The translations under genes were made by a program, and so were the position numbers. A stretch of 64,000 nt of DNA from the NCBI RefSeq assembly GCF_000470775.1, contig NC_022438.1, positions 2,418,001 through 2,482,000 of the forward strand. Reading direction: 5' to 3'. This DNA is from Leifsonia xyli subsp. cynodontis DSM 46306. Lineage in GTDB: Bacteria > Actinomycetota > Actinomycetes > Actinomycetales > Microbacteriaceae. This document shows positions 21,101 through 28,209 of the stretch, piece after piece; within the stretch, counting starts at the first letter, position 1; every line of letters starts with the position of its first letter. A model generated the notes under the pieces. That model did no database searches. It was not told the DNA's origin and worked only from the letters and a program-made list of their open reading frames with translations.

Positions 21101-21760
21101 CTGGTAGAGCGGCGTCAGCCGATCTACCACGCGTGCGACCGTCTCGTCGAACGACCACATCGACAGCTGCGAGGCGATCGACGACACCTTGATCGAGACA
21201 TAGTCGACGTCGTCCCGGGCCAGCAGCGCACGAGTGCCTTTCAGCCGCCGCGCCGCCTCCTTCTCCCCGAGCACCGCCTCGCCGAGCAGGTTGAGGTTCA
21301 GGCGCGCGCCGTGGCCGGCCGGGTCGTGGGGTGCGCGCAGGTGCGCGATGGCGGGCCCGAGCTTCTCGGGCGTCGCGTCCACGACGAGATGGCCGACCAT
21401 CCGCCGAAGCACACGGCGCGCGATCGGAATGACCACCCACGGCAGCACCGGACCGAAGACACCGCCCAGCCAGATCGCGAACCGCATGTACCAGGGCAGG
21501 AACGCCGGAATCTTCTTCGCGACGCGCTGCAGGTTGTACCCGGCGACGAAGAGATCCTGCGGCCGGGCCACACCGTCTACGAACCCGACTGCGAATTCCA
21601 GGCCGTCCGGATCGCGCAGCACACCCGCCAAACGCTCGGCCGCCGGGTCCTCGTGGACCGCCTCCCCACCGTGGCCCGCGCTCTGCGCGAGCCACGAGCG
21701 CACGAGCTCGACCGCCTCATCGGCCAGTCGTCCCGCAACCACGTCCCTGCTCTCAACCAT
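18110..21760 (-). CDS. putA: Bifunctional proline dehydrogenase / L-glutamate gamma-semialdehyde dehydrogenase
   Basis: 1216-residue fusion oxidising proline to glutamate in two steps. The N-terminal part is the FAD-dependent proline dehydrogenase barrel (DYVSIKVSSIASQL, NLDMEEYRDLD, VRVVKGANLAME). The second half is an aldehyde dehydrogenase (VPPWNFPVAIPAGG, glutamate in AETSGKNAI, catalytic Cys in GHAGQKCSSA, EFFGPVLGIM). A C-terminal extension of about 200 residues follows, as in other PutA-type fusions without the DNA-binding RHH domain. ATG 21760 lies near the conserved start; a much longer upstream frame runs antisense through the LysR gene and is not protein-like. The divergent LysR gene probably regulates it. 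Intact. Confidence 0.93.
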   Translation of the reverse strand: MVESRDVVAGRLADEAVELVRSWLAQSAGHGGEAVHEDPAAERLAGVLRDPDGLEFAVGFVDGVARPQDLFVAGYNLQRVAKKIPAFLPWYMRFAIWLGGVFGPVLPWVVIPIARRVLRRMVGHLVVDATPEKLGPAIAHLRAPHDPAGHGARLNLNLLGEAVLGEKEAARRLKGTRALLARDDVDYVSIKVSSIASQLSMWSFDETVARVVDRLTPLYQLAASSPTPKFINLDMEEYRDLDLTMAVFTGVLSKPEFLRLEAGIVLQTYLPDALDALQRLTEWATERRVAGGAPIKVRVVKGANLAMERVDAAIHGWPLATYGSKQATDANYKRVLDWALTPERTDAVKIGVAGHNLFDVAFAWLLAARRGVAERIDVEMLLGMATAQAEAVKRTVGELLLYTPVVNPDEFDVAISYLIRRLEENASPENFMSAVFELGSDPELFERERQRFLASVAEFEADALSHEAAPLPNRIQDRTREWEESTAAAFTRPSADDPVPGAADEGLTSMVLGLTRGSSGGLEFADGAVGERSSRDEGRSGFENAADTDPSLAANRAWGRRILSRAGASELGVAAIASAAVSDPATLDGLLESVRAAGAAWGARSGKERAGLLDRAGHALEANRDRLIEVMAAETGKTIAEADPEVSEAVDFAHYYATLARELDSIQGARFVPSQLTVVVPPWNFPVAIPAGGVLAALAAGSGVIVKPAPQAKRSGAVMVEALWEAGVPRELLVLVDIGEDELGQQLVADARVDRVILTGSYETAKLFRSWRPDLPLLAETSGKNAIIVTPSADYDLAVSDIVKSAFGHAGQKCSSASLVILVGSVAKSERFRNQLVDAATSMRVGYPQDPTSQMGPLIEPASGKLLHALTTLGADEGWLVQPRQLDDSGRLWSPGIRTGVQPGSYFHLTEFFGPVLGIMTARTLEEAVRFQNAIEYGLTAGLHSLDSEELAQWLDTVEAGNLYVNRGITGAIVRRQPFGGWKRSSVGAGTKAGGPNYLIGLGSCEPELGQSSSSLHLRGLEQRVTDLIESGQSSMGYPAFDLVRRSALSDAIAMATEYHQVRDVSGLGVERNLFRYRPVPVTVRLSEGASLPELLRVMASATVARSRFSVSTSVKLPRGTAQLLREREVEVVVESDAHWLSRVRAQRIPDHRIRLIGGDPVELAVALSGSPDVAVYSGSVTPSGRVEVLPFLHEQAISITNHRFGNPTRSTEEVI

Positions 21761-21926
21761 GTCCACGACTGTATTCCTCGCTGCCTGGGCGGCATGCCGA
21801 CCGTCCGAACCTGTGGACAAGTCGCAGCCGCGCGGAACCTGTGGAGTACATTCTCGGGTCTGACTATGATCGGAAAAAGCGAATGTTTCCGAACAATAGC
21901 GTGAAGCTGAACCGAATGGATGCGCG

Positions 21927-22856
21927 ATGCTCGACACTCGTAAGCTTCGCCTCCTCCACGAGTTGAGAATCCGCGGCACCGTCTCCGGCGTCGCCAAAGC
22001 CCTGTCGTACAGCCCGTCCTCCGTCTCCCAGCAACTCGCCGCCCTGGAACGGGAGGTCGGCACGGTCCTCCTCGTCAAATCCGGGCGCCGTCTTCGGTTC
22101 ACCCCGCAGGGTGAACTCCTCGCCGAGCGCACGACCGGCATCCTGGACGCTCTCGACGCCGCCGAGTCCGCGGTCGCGGCCTCCAGCACGACCGTCAGCG
22201 GCGTCGTGCGGATCGCCGTCTTCCAGTCCGCCGCACACGCCATCCTGCCCACCGCCCTCGACACCCTCGCACGCGACTTCCCCGAACTTCGCGTCGAAAT
22301 CGCCGAGCGCGAACCGGACCAGGGGCTGTTCGAGGTGTCCGCCCGCGACGTCGACCTCGCCATCGCCGAGCAGTACCCCGGCAGCGCCCGGGGGATGCGC
22401 AACGACCTGGACCGCGTCGAGCTCGCGACCGACAGCATCCACCTCGCCACCGCCAGACGACGGGACGCCCGCATCCGAACCGCCTCCCTCGCCGCCGCCG
22501 CCGACCTGCCGTGGGTCCTCGAACCCGAGGGGACCGCCGCCCGCACCTGGGCCGTCCAGCTCTGCCGCACAGCCGGCTTCGAACCCGATGTCCGGTTCGA
22601 GACCGCCGACCTGGTCGCGCATATCCGGCTCATCGCTTCGGGAAACGCGGTCGGCCTGCTGCCCGGCCTCGTCTGGTCCGGCGAGGAGCCGAGCGTGTGC
22701 CTCCTCCCCCTGCCGGGTTCCCCGCGCCGCACGATCTTCACCTCCGCCCGCCGCTCCTTCGCCGTCAGCCCGGGTGTGGTGGCGTGCCGCCGGGCTCTCG
22801 CCGCGGCGATCCCGCGACCGCCGGCCGACCGCCCCGCGCCGGGTCCCTTCCCCTAG
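21927..22856 (+). CDS. LysR-family transcriptional regulator
   Basis: 309 residues. N-terminal winged helix-turn-helix (LRLLHELRIRGTVSGVA, then SYSPSSVSQQLAALEREVG) and a LysR substrate domain (GVVRIAVFQSAAHAILP; LIASGNAVGLLPG). Divergently transcribed from the proline-catabolism gene with a 166-bp, relatively AT-rich interval, the classic arrangement for a LysR activator of its neighbour. The effector is inferred to be proline or a related metabolite and is not shown by the sequence. The downstream oxidoreductase starts 11 bp after its stop and may be co-transcribed. Confidence 0.88.
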   Translation: MLDTRKLRLLHELRIRGTVSGVAKALSYSPSSVSQQLAALEREVGTVLLVKSGRRLRFTPQGELLAERTTGILDALDAAESAVAASSTTVSGVVRIAVFQSAAHAILPTALDTLARDFPELRVEIAEREPDQGLFEVSARDVDLAIAEQYPGSARGMRNDLDRVELATDSIHLATARRRDARIRTASLAAAADLPWVLEPEGTAARTWAVQLCRTAGFEPDVRFETADLVAHIRLIASGNAVGLLPGLVWSGEEPSVCLLPLPGSPRRTIFTSARRSFAVSPGVVACRRALAAAIPRPPADRPAPGPFP

Positions 22857-22866
22857 GCTCGTCTCC

Positions 22867-24456
22867 ATGACCGACCCCGAAGCCCTTCGCGGCGCCGCGA
22901 GTCACGATGTGGTGATCGTCGGCGGCGGTCACAACGGGCTCACCGCCGCTGCCTACCTGTCGAGCGCCGGCAAGAGCGTCATCGTGCTGGAACGCCTGGA
23001 CGAGGTGGGCGGCGCTGCCGTGAGCACACAAGCGTTCCCCGGCGTCGAGGCACGCCTCTCCCGGTACTCCTCCCTCATAAGCCTGCTTCCCCAGCGCATC
23101 GTCGACGACCTCGGCCTCGATATCCGCCTCGCCCGCCGCCGCTACTCCTCATACACGCCCGTGCCGGGCGACCCGGACAGCGCTGGACTGCTCATCGACA
23201 GCGCCGACGACGCGGCGACGGCGGCCTCGTTCTCGCGCATCGGCGCCCCCGACGACGCCGCCGCCCTCGCTGCGTTCTCCGAAGCGACCGGAAAAGCGGC
23301 CCGCGCGCTCTGGCCGACCGTCACCGAACCCCTCCTCACCCGGTCCGAAGCCCGGGCCCTCGTCGCGGACGACGAGCTGTGGGAGGCGCTGATCGAGCGC
23401 CCGATCGCTGGTTTCATCGAGAGCCGCCTGCGCAACGACCTCGTCCGCGGCGTTGTGGCGACCGACACCCTGATCGGCACCTTCGCGAGCACCGCCGATC
23501 CCGGACTCGCCCAGAACCGCTGCTTCCTCTACCACGTCATCGGCCAGGGGACCGGCCACTGGGATGTTCCGGTCGGCGGCATGGGCGCTGTCACCGGCGA
23601 GCTCCTGCGTGTCGCCCGCGAAGCCGGCGCACGCATCGTCACCGGCGCGGAGGTCACCGGCATCACTCCCGGTGGCAGCGTCCGGTACACCCGCAACGGC
23701 CACGAGCGCCGCGTCGACGGCACGCACATCCTCGTCAATGCCGCCCCCGCTGTCCTGGACCGCCTGCTCGGCGAAGAACCGGCCACCCCGCGACCGCGGG
23801 CCGAGGGCGCACAAGTGAAGGTCGACCTCCTCCTGAAACGCCTCCCGCGCCTGCGCGACGAGTCGATCGACCCGAAAGCGGCCTTCGGCGGCACCGTCCA
23901 CATCAACGAGAGCTACACGCAGCTGGAGCAGGCGTACTCCGAGATGCTCCGCGGCGTCATGCCCGACCTCCTCCCCTGCCAGATCTCCTGCCACACGCTC
24001 ACCGATCCCAGCGTCCTCGACCCGGATCTCGCGGCATCGGGCGCCCAGACGATCGCCGTCTTCGGCCTGCACACCCCTGACCGGTGGCTCAGCGACGAGA
24101 ACAACGACGCGACCCGGGAACGCCTCCAGGCCGCCGCGCTCGCCTCGCTGAACTCCGTCCTCGCCGAGCCGATCGAAGACCTGCTCTTCACCGACGCGAA
24201 CGGCGATCCCTGCATCGAGACGACGACCACACGGGATCTGGAACGCGACCTCGACCTGCCCGGAGGCAACATCTTCCACGGCCCGCTCACCTGGCCGTTC
24301 GCCGAAGACGGCGACCCGCTGAACACACCGGCCGAACGGTGGGGCGTCGCCACCGCGCATCCCCGCATCCTGCTCTGCGGCTCGGGCTCCCGCCGTGGGG
24401 GCGCGGTCAGCGGGCTCGGAGGGCACAACGCGGCGATGGCCGTGCTGGAGGGCTGA
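22867..24456 (+). CDS. FAD-dependent oxidoreductase of the phytoene-desaturase/PYROXD2-like family
   Basis: 529 residues. An N-terminal Rossmann dinucleotide fold (VVIVGGGHNGLTAAAYL, then the ERLDEVGG loop) and the GTGHWDVPVGGMGAV block of the phytoene desaturase/PYROXD2 group. The C-terminal FAD-binding motif is represented by LLCGSGSRRGGAVSGLGGHNAA. ATG 22867 is 11 bp after the LysR stop. No carotenoid-pathway genes are nearby, so I do not assign it to pigment synthesis; the actual substrate is unknown. Confidence 0.8.
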   Translation: MTDPEALRGAASHDVVIVGGGHNGLTAAAYLSSAGKSVIVLERLDEVGGAAVSTQAFPGVEARLSRYSSLISLLPQRIVDDLGLDIRLARRRYSSYTPVPGDPDSAGLLIDSADDAATAASFSRIGAPDDAAALAAFSEATGKAARALWPTVTEPLLTRSEARALVADDELWEALIERPIAGFIESRLRNDLVRGVVATDTLIGTFASTADPGLAQNRCFLYHVIGQGTGHWDVPVGGMGAVTGELLRVAREAGARIVTGAEVTGITPGGSVRYTRNGHERRVDGTHILVNAAPAVLDRLLGEEPATPRPRAEGAQVKVDLLLKRLPRLRDESIDPKAAFGGTVHINESYTQLEQAYSEMLRGVMPDLLPCQISCHTLTDPSVLDPDLAASGAQTIAVFGLHTPDRWLSDENNDATRERLQAAALASLNSVLAEPIEDLLFTDANGDPCIETTTTRDLERDLDLPGGNIFHGPLTWPFAEDGDPLNTPAERWGVATAHPRILLCGSGSRRGGAVSGLGGHNAAMAVLEG

Positions 24457-24554
24457 GAGCACTCGAATCCGATGCTCAGAGACCTCCCTCTGCGCTGCGG
24501 CGGAGACGTGGCTAAGGTGGGGAACACCAGCAATCGCACTCCCGGGAGGTCAGC

Positions 24555-25082
24555 ATGATACGGCAGCCGACAGGACGACTTATCCGCAAAGACGACGGAG
24601 TGTATGTGGTCCTCGACCGGATCTTCCGAGCGCCGATCGAAGAGGTCTGGTCCTACTTCTCCCGGTCCCCGCGCCTCGCCCAGTGGATCGGAGAGTACAC
24701 CGGGACGCCCTCGACGGGGGCGGTCCGGTTCCGGATGAACCAGGAGGGCGAGAACGCCGAGTGGGAGAACGTCGCCATTCTTCTGTGCGACGCGCCACAC
24801 CGCCTCCATGTCGATGTCGGCAGGTCCCTGTGTGCGCTCGTGATGTACGTACACCTCACCGAGGCCAGCGGCAACACCACCGTCACCTTCGGCCAGCGGA
24901 TGCAGTCGCTCTCCGAAGAAGAGGCGAACATGGGCGTCGGCTGGGACTTCTACCTCGACCGTCTCGTCGCCGCACACGATGACAAGACGCCGCCGGACTG
25001 GCTCGAACACTACAAGACGCTCTGCCGCGAACTCGACCACGACCTCCGGGCCGAGCGCCTCTCCGCTCAGCAGAGACGGTGA
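24555..25082 (+). CDS. SRPBCC (START/AHSA1-like) family protein
   Basis: 175 residues. The pattern FRAPIEEVWSYFSRSPRLAQWIGEY is split here as FRAPIEEVWSYF followed by LAQWIGEYTG. With the later HLTEASGNTTVTFGQRM it matches the AHSA1/SRPBCC helix-grip fold, a hydrophobic-ligand pocket. An AGGT ribosome site (CGGGAGGTCAGC) precedes ATG 24555. Its 3' end is the last host sequence before the prophage; the stop region (GCTCAGCAGAGACGGTGA) may contribute to the attachment site. Function unknown. Confidence 0.75.
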   Translation: MIRQPTGRLIRKDDGVYVVLDRIFRAPIEEVWSYFSRSPRLAQWIGEYTGTPSTGAVRFRMNQEGENAEWENVAILLCDAPHRLHVDVGRSLCALVMYVHLTEASGNTTVTFGQRMQSLSEEEANMGVGWDFYLDRLVAAHDDKTPPDWLEHYKTLCRELDHDLRAERLSAQQRR

Positions 25083-25146
25083 GCGGTTCAGTTCCCTTTA
25101 TTGGCAAGGAATTGATGGGTGTAGTCCCCACATTACTACCCACATA
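25065..25146. repeat. Left prophage end (attL): tandem 12-bp arm-type repeats and possible core
   Basis: AGTCCCCACATT (25123-25134) is followed directly by ACTACCCACATA (25135-25146). The same two 12-base units occur in tandem at 40197-40220, next to the integrase gene. Paired repeats of this kind are typical arm-type binding sites of tyrosine integrases. Toward the host side GCTCAGC plus nearby ACGGT (25065-25080) resembles 40341-40355, but with mismatches, so the crossover core is only a guess. Confidence 0.5.
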
Positions 25147-25235
25147 GCCCGGTGAAGCTTTCCCCGAGGTGGCAGCCTTGTCGGGTGTGGGCAGGGGGGT
25201 GTTTGTGGGCAAAGTGTGGGCAGGGGGGTGGGGGT

Positions 25236-25535
25236 ATGTCTACCGCCTGGAGGTTGCGGTCGATACGATTTGGCTGCACCCTGGACGGAAGGATCGTGGT
25301 GGGGCGATACTGGCGGAAGCACCCCAAGAAAGAATTGGAGGCTTTGCTTGGCGAGTTCCACGAAGCAGGGTGGCGAATCCAGGACCCGCCTAAGTACTAC
25401 AGGCTGTATTGTCCGTGCTCCGCGGAGCACAAGACGTTCGTCCATCTGACGCCCAGCGGCGGATACTACGCTAATCACAAGCTGCAGTGGCTTTACAACC
25501 TTGACTGCTATACCGGATCGCGAGGAGAGAACTGA
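25236..25535 (+). CDS. HicA-like small protein (candidate toxin)
   Basis: 99 residues from ATG 25236, preceded by a G-rich ribosome site. The pattern HPKKELEALLGEFHEAGW, a Lys-Tyr-Tyr strand, CPC, and HKTFVHLTPS resembles HicA-fold (dsRBD-like) mRNA-cleaving toxins. In those a single His on the second strand is catalytic; the His of VHLTPS fits that place. The extra CPC motif marks an actinobacterial subgroup. It overlaps the next gene by one base (TGATG). Location at the very edge of the prophage suits cargo. The fold is my inference from pattern, not from an alignment. Confidence 0.6.
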   Translation: MSTAWRLRSIRFGCTLDGRIVVGRYWRKHPKKELEALLGEFHEAGWRIQDPPKYYRLYCPCSAEHKTFVHLTPSGGYYANHKLQWLYNLDCYTGSRGEN

Positions 25536-25870
25536 TGCTTACCAGCATCCACAGCCAGTTCTATGTGTCCGGGGACAATGACCTGGATGCGCAGACAGAC
25601 GCGGTGATGGAAGCTCTTCTTGAACTCGAAGAGGCGTCCGAGGGTCTCCTCAGCGGCAGCGACGTTACCGCATCTCTGCGGGAGCGGGTGGTGACCATCT
25701 CGGTTCTCATTGAGGCCGAGTCGGCGGCTGACGCGAAGCGCATCGGTGTCCTTGCCCTCGATGCGGCGGTCAGGATCGCGGGTGGCAACCCGACGATCCT
25801 GGAAGATGATGGTCCCGAAGATGGGTTCGTTCTCCAGGGTCGCACCGCCGAACTCATCGGCTCCAACTGA
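25535..25870 (+). CDS. Partner of the HicA-like protein (candidate antitoxin)
   Basis: 111 residues, acidic, starting one base inside the HicA-like stop codon. Contains an alpha/beta pattern with DNDLDAQTDAVMEALLELEE, TVTISVL-like strands (RVVTISVLIEAES) and a helix DAKRIGVLALDAAVRIAGG. I recall similar small proteins paired with HicA-like genes in other actinobacteria, but cannot name a family. No DNA-binding motif like that of HicB is visible. Coupled translation and a strong shared terminator make a two-gene unit. Confidence 0.6.
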   Translation: MLTSIHSQFYVSGDNDLDAQTDAVMEALLELEEASEGLLSGSDVTASLRERVVTISVLIEAESAADAKRIGVLALDAAVRIAGGNPTILEDDGPEDGFVLQGRTAELIGSN

Positions 25871-25880
25871 ACGACGAAGC

Positions 25881-25914
25881 CCGCCCCCGCACAACAGGGG
25901 TTGTGCGGGGGCGG
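25881..25914. terminator. Strong bidirectional-type terminator
   Basis: A perfect 15-bp stem (25881-25895 with 25900-25914; CCGCCCCCGCACAAC and its complement) around an AGGG loop. Lies 10 bp after the candidate antitoxin stop and 45 bp beyond the end of the convergent protease gene, so it can serve both. No long T-run. Confidence 0.8.
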
Positions 25915-25958
25915 TAGATGGAAATCTATATAGCACTTACTGAAGTCGTTAGGCTTAC

Positions 25959-26855
25959 TCAGGAAGGAGCTAAAGAAAAAGCGGTGCCAGCACCACCATC
26001 TAAGAAAAATGCCGCACTAAGGTAACGCATCTTAGTTCGTTCCCGCTCGCCTCTATATCCACCTACTATCATGCCATACAAGGTCACACCACTAAGGGGG
26101 TTCCTGTCATTGGTGCTACTAAAAACTGGCCCTCCGGAATCACCAGGGCCGCCTAAACCAAGAGGCCCTTCTGCGGTTTTCTCCCCCTCACGAACAGGCT
26201 CGGGAGGACTGATGGGACGCCAGAGACAAGTATAACTCCCCACGATACCACTCGTGCAGAAAAATAATGCATTACCGGCGCCGTCCGAGTAATTGACGAC
26301 AGGAACGGTCGCGTAACCATGCAACCCAGGATGATATATAATCACCCTATTAAAAGCGCGAGGCGCGCTGTGCATAATCATCGTGCATGTATAACCCTTG
26401 ACTTCAAAATGGCAATAGCGACTGCGCCGAGTTGTAGGCACAACACGAACAAGCATCAGGTCAGCATCGTCTGCCTTGTAGTAAACTTTTCCGACAACCG
26501 AGCCGCCGACCTTGACAACATCGCCTTCATTCCCACAGTGCCCTGTAGTGGCCACGTACCGAATAGCCCGACGGTATGCGGTCAAGTTATCCCAGAAACC
26601 TATGCTTGATAGCACAAAAGCTGCTGTACAGGGGACCCGAGGCATGTCTAATTGGGTGCCGCCGACAATATTATTCGGATCCGTACGTAACGGTTCGACT
26701 GCGGACGCGGGCCCTGTGGTGGCTACCCCCAGGCCGACGACCAAAGCTAGTACGAGACCCGCGATCGATGCTCGGCGACGTAAAACACGCCGACGAAAAC
26801 TAAACAAACTAAAAACCTTACCTTTCAAAACGGAAACAAGTCCTCTAAGAAACAT
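25959..26855 (-). CDS. Secreted trypsin/chymotrypsin-like serine protease (Chp/Pat-1-like)
   Basis: Catalytic triad visible as His in TTGHCG, Asp in DDADLMLV and Ser in GPGDSGGP. The N-terminus is Arg-rich (SFRRRVLRRRAS), followed by a hydrophobic signal core ending ASA. Base composition is far lower in GC than the host, indicating transfer. The protease resembles in style the Pat-1/Chp serine proteases of Clavibacter and Leifsonia, which are secreted and linked to plant interaction; this similarity is recalled, not computed. ATG 26855 is the conservative start. TTG 26807 has a better ribosome site (AGGTAAGG) and gives a shorter signal peptide. Lies downstream of a membrane protein that probably shares its promoter. 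Intact. Confidence 0.75.
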   Translation of the reverse strand: MFLRGLVSVLKGKVFSLFSFRRRVLRRRASIAGLVLALVVGLGVATTGPASAVEPLRTDPNNIVGGTQLDMPRVPCTAAFVLSSIGFWDNLTAYRRAIRYVATTGHCGNEGDVVKVGGSVVGKVYYKADDADLMLVRVVPTTRRSRYCHFEVKGYTCTMIMHSAPRAFNRVIIYHPGLHGYATVPVVNYSDGAGNALFFCTSGIVGSYTCLWRPISPPEPVREGEKTAEGPLGLGGPGDSGGPVFSSTNDRNPLSGVTLYGMIVGGYRGERERTKMRYLSAAFFLDGGAGTAFSLAPS

Positions 26856-26901
26856 TGGAAAAAGCTGTTTACTGGAAATAGTTCTCACGAACACTTCCGG
26901 T

Positions 26902-27567
26902 CTACTGACCTTCTTGCATAACCTGCTCAAGGCTTGCCGTAACAGGGAAGACCGTTGCGCGCCGCACATTGATGGTTTCTACAAGGTCGCCTCCTTCGAG
27001 GCGGAAGGAAGCCCCCACCTTTTCGCCGTGCGCGTCTACAGCCCAGGGAACAGCGAACCCTCCGACCGGATCATTCTGCCCGTCACTAACAACAGCTACG
27101 GAACCGTCCTGGCGGATAACAGGGTGAAGACCTTTCATCATCTGTAACGGGAACCGGTACTCCCTTACCGCACCTGGTGACGGCACCCGCATCAGAACCT
27201 GCAGAGCATTCTCGGTCGGAAAAACACTCATAACCGTCTCCCCTACCTTTGTAGAACCCAAAGCACGCCCGGTGCCATGAAACGGTCGCCGGGAAACACC
27301 ACCCGCATCGACAACCTCATTCGTCTGCTCGCCTGGCACGGTGAACGAAAAACCGCCATCATCTTCCGACGGCCCCTCCTCAGCCTGGGGAACCGGGCGG
27401 GTACGAGAGTCGACCACCGTCTTGGTATCACGCATCGGTGACCCCACGGCCGAGTCCACGCGCGAAACCAGCACAACAGACGACCCGGCAACCAGCCCCG
27501 CGACAACCAAACCAGCCACCCCCGCCACAACCCGAACCCTCCAAGATTGTGAGAACACACCCAACAT
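26902..27567 (-). CDS. Secreted or membrane-anchored protein paired with the protease
   Basis: 221 residues from ATG 27567, which has AGGAGG six bases upstream; longer starts lack this. One N-terminal hydrophobic helix (VVAGVAGLVVAGLVAGSSVVL) follows a short cytoplasmic stretch; its length is near 20. The remainder is extracytoplasmic, with a Pro/Glu/Asp linker and a beta-rich region. No family recognised. It is followed after about 45-95 bp by the serine-protease gene on the same strand. A role as chaperone, pro-region donor or immunity/anchoring factor for the protease is inference from position only. Confidence 0.65.
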   Translation of the reverse strand: MLGVFSQSWRVRVVAGVAGLVVAGLVAGSSVVLVSRVDSAVGSPMRDTKTVVDSRTRPVPQAEEGPSEDDGGFSFTVPGEQTNEVVDAGGVSRRPFHGTGRALGSTKVGETVMSVFPTENALQVLMRVPSPGAVREYRFPLQMMKGLHPVIRQDGSVAVVSDGQNDPVGGFAVPWAVDAHGEKVGASFRLEGGDLVETINVRRATVFPVTASLEQVMQEGQ

Positions 27568-27619
27568 CAAAACCTCCTCAATTCCTGCTACCCCTCGCAC
27601 CATACGAGCGAGCATTCCC

Positions 27620-27654
27620 CCCAGACAGGCCCCTCATGAGGGGGCCTGTCTGGG
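27620..27654. repeat. Long hairpin upstream of the protease operon
   Basis: CCCAGACAGGCCCC (27620-27633) and GGGGCCTGTCTGGG (27641-27654) form a perfect 14-bp inverted repeat around a TCATGAG loop. It lies about 55 bp before the start of the membrane-protein gene. It may be a transcription terminator insulating the cargo, or a leader structure. Confidence 0.55.
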
Positions 27655-27833
27655 AGGCAGGGAAGAGGTTAACCCCATGAGCGGGTCTGCGGGGAGGCCT
27701 ATCCAAAAAATGGTGGAAACGGACGGTGACCCTAAGGCTCAGTTAAGGCCAGGGAGTCAGCCACGGCCGGCGAAGGCGATCACGAACACGTTCAGCGTTG
27801 GCCTCCACCCCCAACCACCACCGAAAAGCACGA

Positions 27834-27880
27834 CAAAAACCCGCCCCGCCCAACCTCGTGAAGAGATGGGTGGGGCAGGG
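27834..27880 (-). terminator. Rho-independent terminator of the toxSAS-like operon
   Basis: Read on the minus strand, CCCTGCCCCACCC pairs with GGGCGGGGCGGG, with one bulge and one mismatch, and is followed by a TTTTT run at 27839-27835. It begins about 60 bp after the stop of the small partner gene. This is the clearest intrinsic terminator in the window. Confidence 0.75.
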
Positions 27881-27939
27881 TGGCGGTGTCGGGTGTTAGC
27901 TGGTTGTGGGTGGTGTTCCCGCTGGGGTGGGGCGAGGGG

Positions 27940-28209
27940 TTAGTTGGTTCGTTGTGCCTGAATGTCGTTCAGGTACTTCGCGAACGCAGCGGTCCCATCG
28001 AAGTAGTTGGCGTGGGTGACCTTGACGGTATCGAGAGAGTCCGAGCCGATGAGGACGATGTCCATGTTCGTGTTGCTGCGGAACTCTTCCTCAAGCTCGG
28101 AGTAGCGGGCAAGGGCGCTCTCGCTGTCCTGACCGTATTCGAGCGGTTCGCCGGTGAGGTGACCTTTGGAGTGGTCGAACACCAGAATGAAATGCTGGAT
28201 AGTCGTCAT
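27940..28209 (-). CDS. Small partner of the RelA/SpoT-like protein (candidate antitoxin)
   Basis: 89 residues starting at ATG 28209, which overlaps the stop of the RelA/SpoT-like gene by one base (TGATG). The sequence has a beta strand QHFILVFDH, a helix with SALARYSELEEEF, then MDIVLIGSDSLDTVKVTH and YFDG. It is acidic and without membrane segments. The genetic coupling to a toxSAS-type gene suggests an antitoxin or modulator. The order toxin-first is less common but occurs. No family named. Confidence 0.6.
   Translation of the reverse strand: MTTIQHFILVFDHSKGHLTGEPLEYGQDSESALARYSELEEEFRSNTNMDIVLIGSDSLDTVKVTHANYFDGTAAFAKYLNDIQAQRTN

Larger units (their letters stand above)
27568..27939. other. 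Intergenic region between protease operon and toxSAS-like operon
   Basis: 372 bases. It holds two strong hairpins (listed separately) and must contain the promoter of the protease pair, transcribed leftward from about 27600-27800. No ORF with a ribosome site is seen. The middle (27660-27780) has no recognisable feature. Confidence 0.4.

Noticed and set aside
21761..22741. N-terminal extension of the proline-catabolism frame by about 330 residues
   Set aside because: It runs antisense through the LysR gene and has Arg/Ser-rich composition. The conserved start is at 21760.
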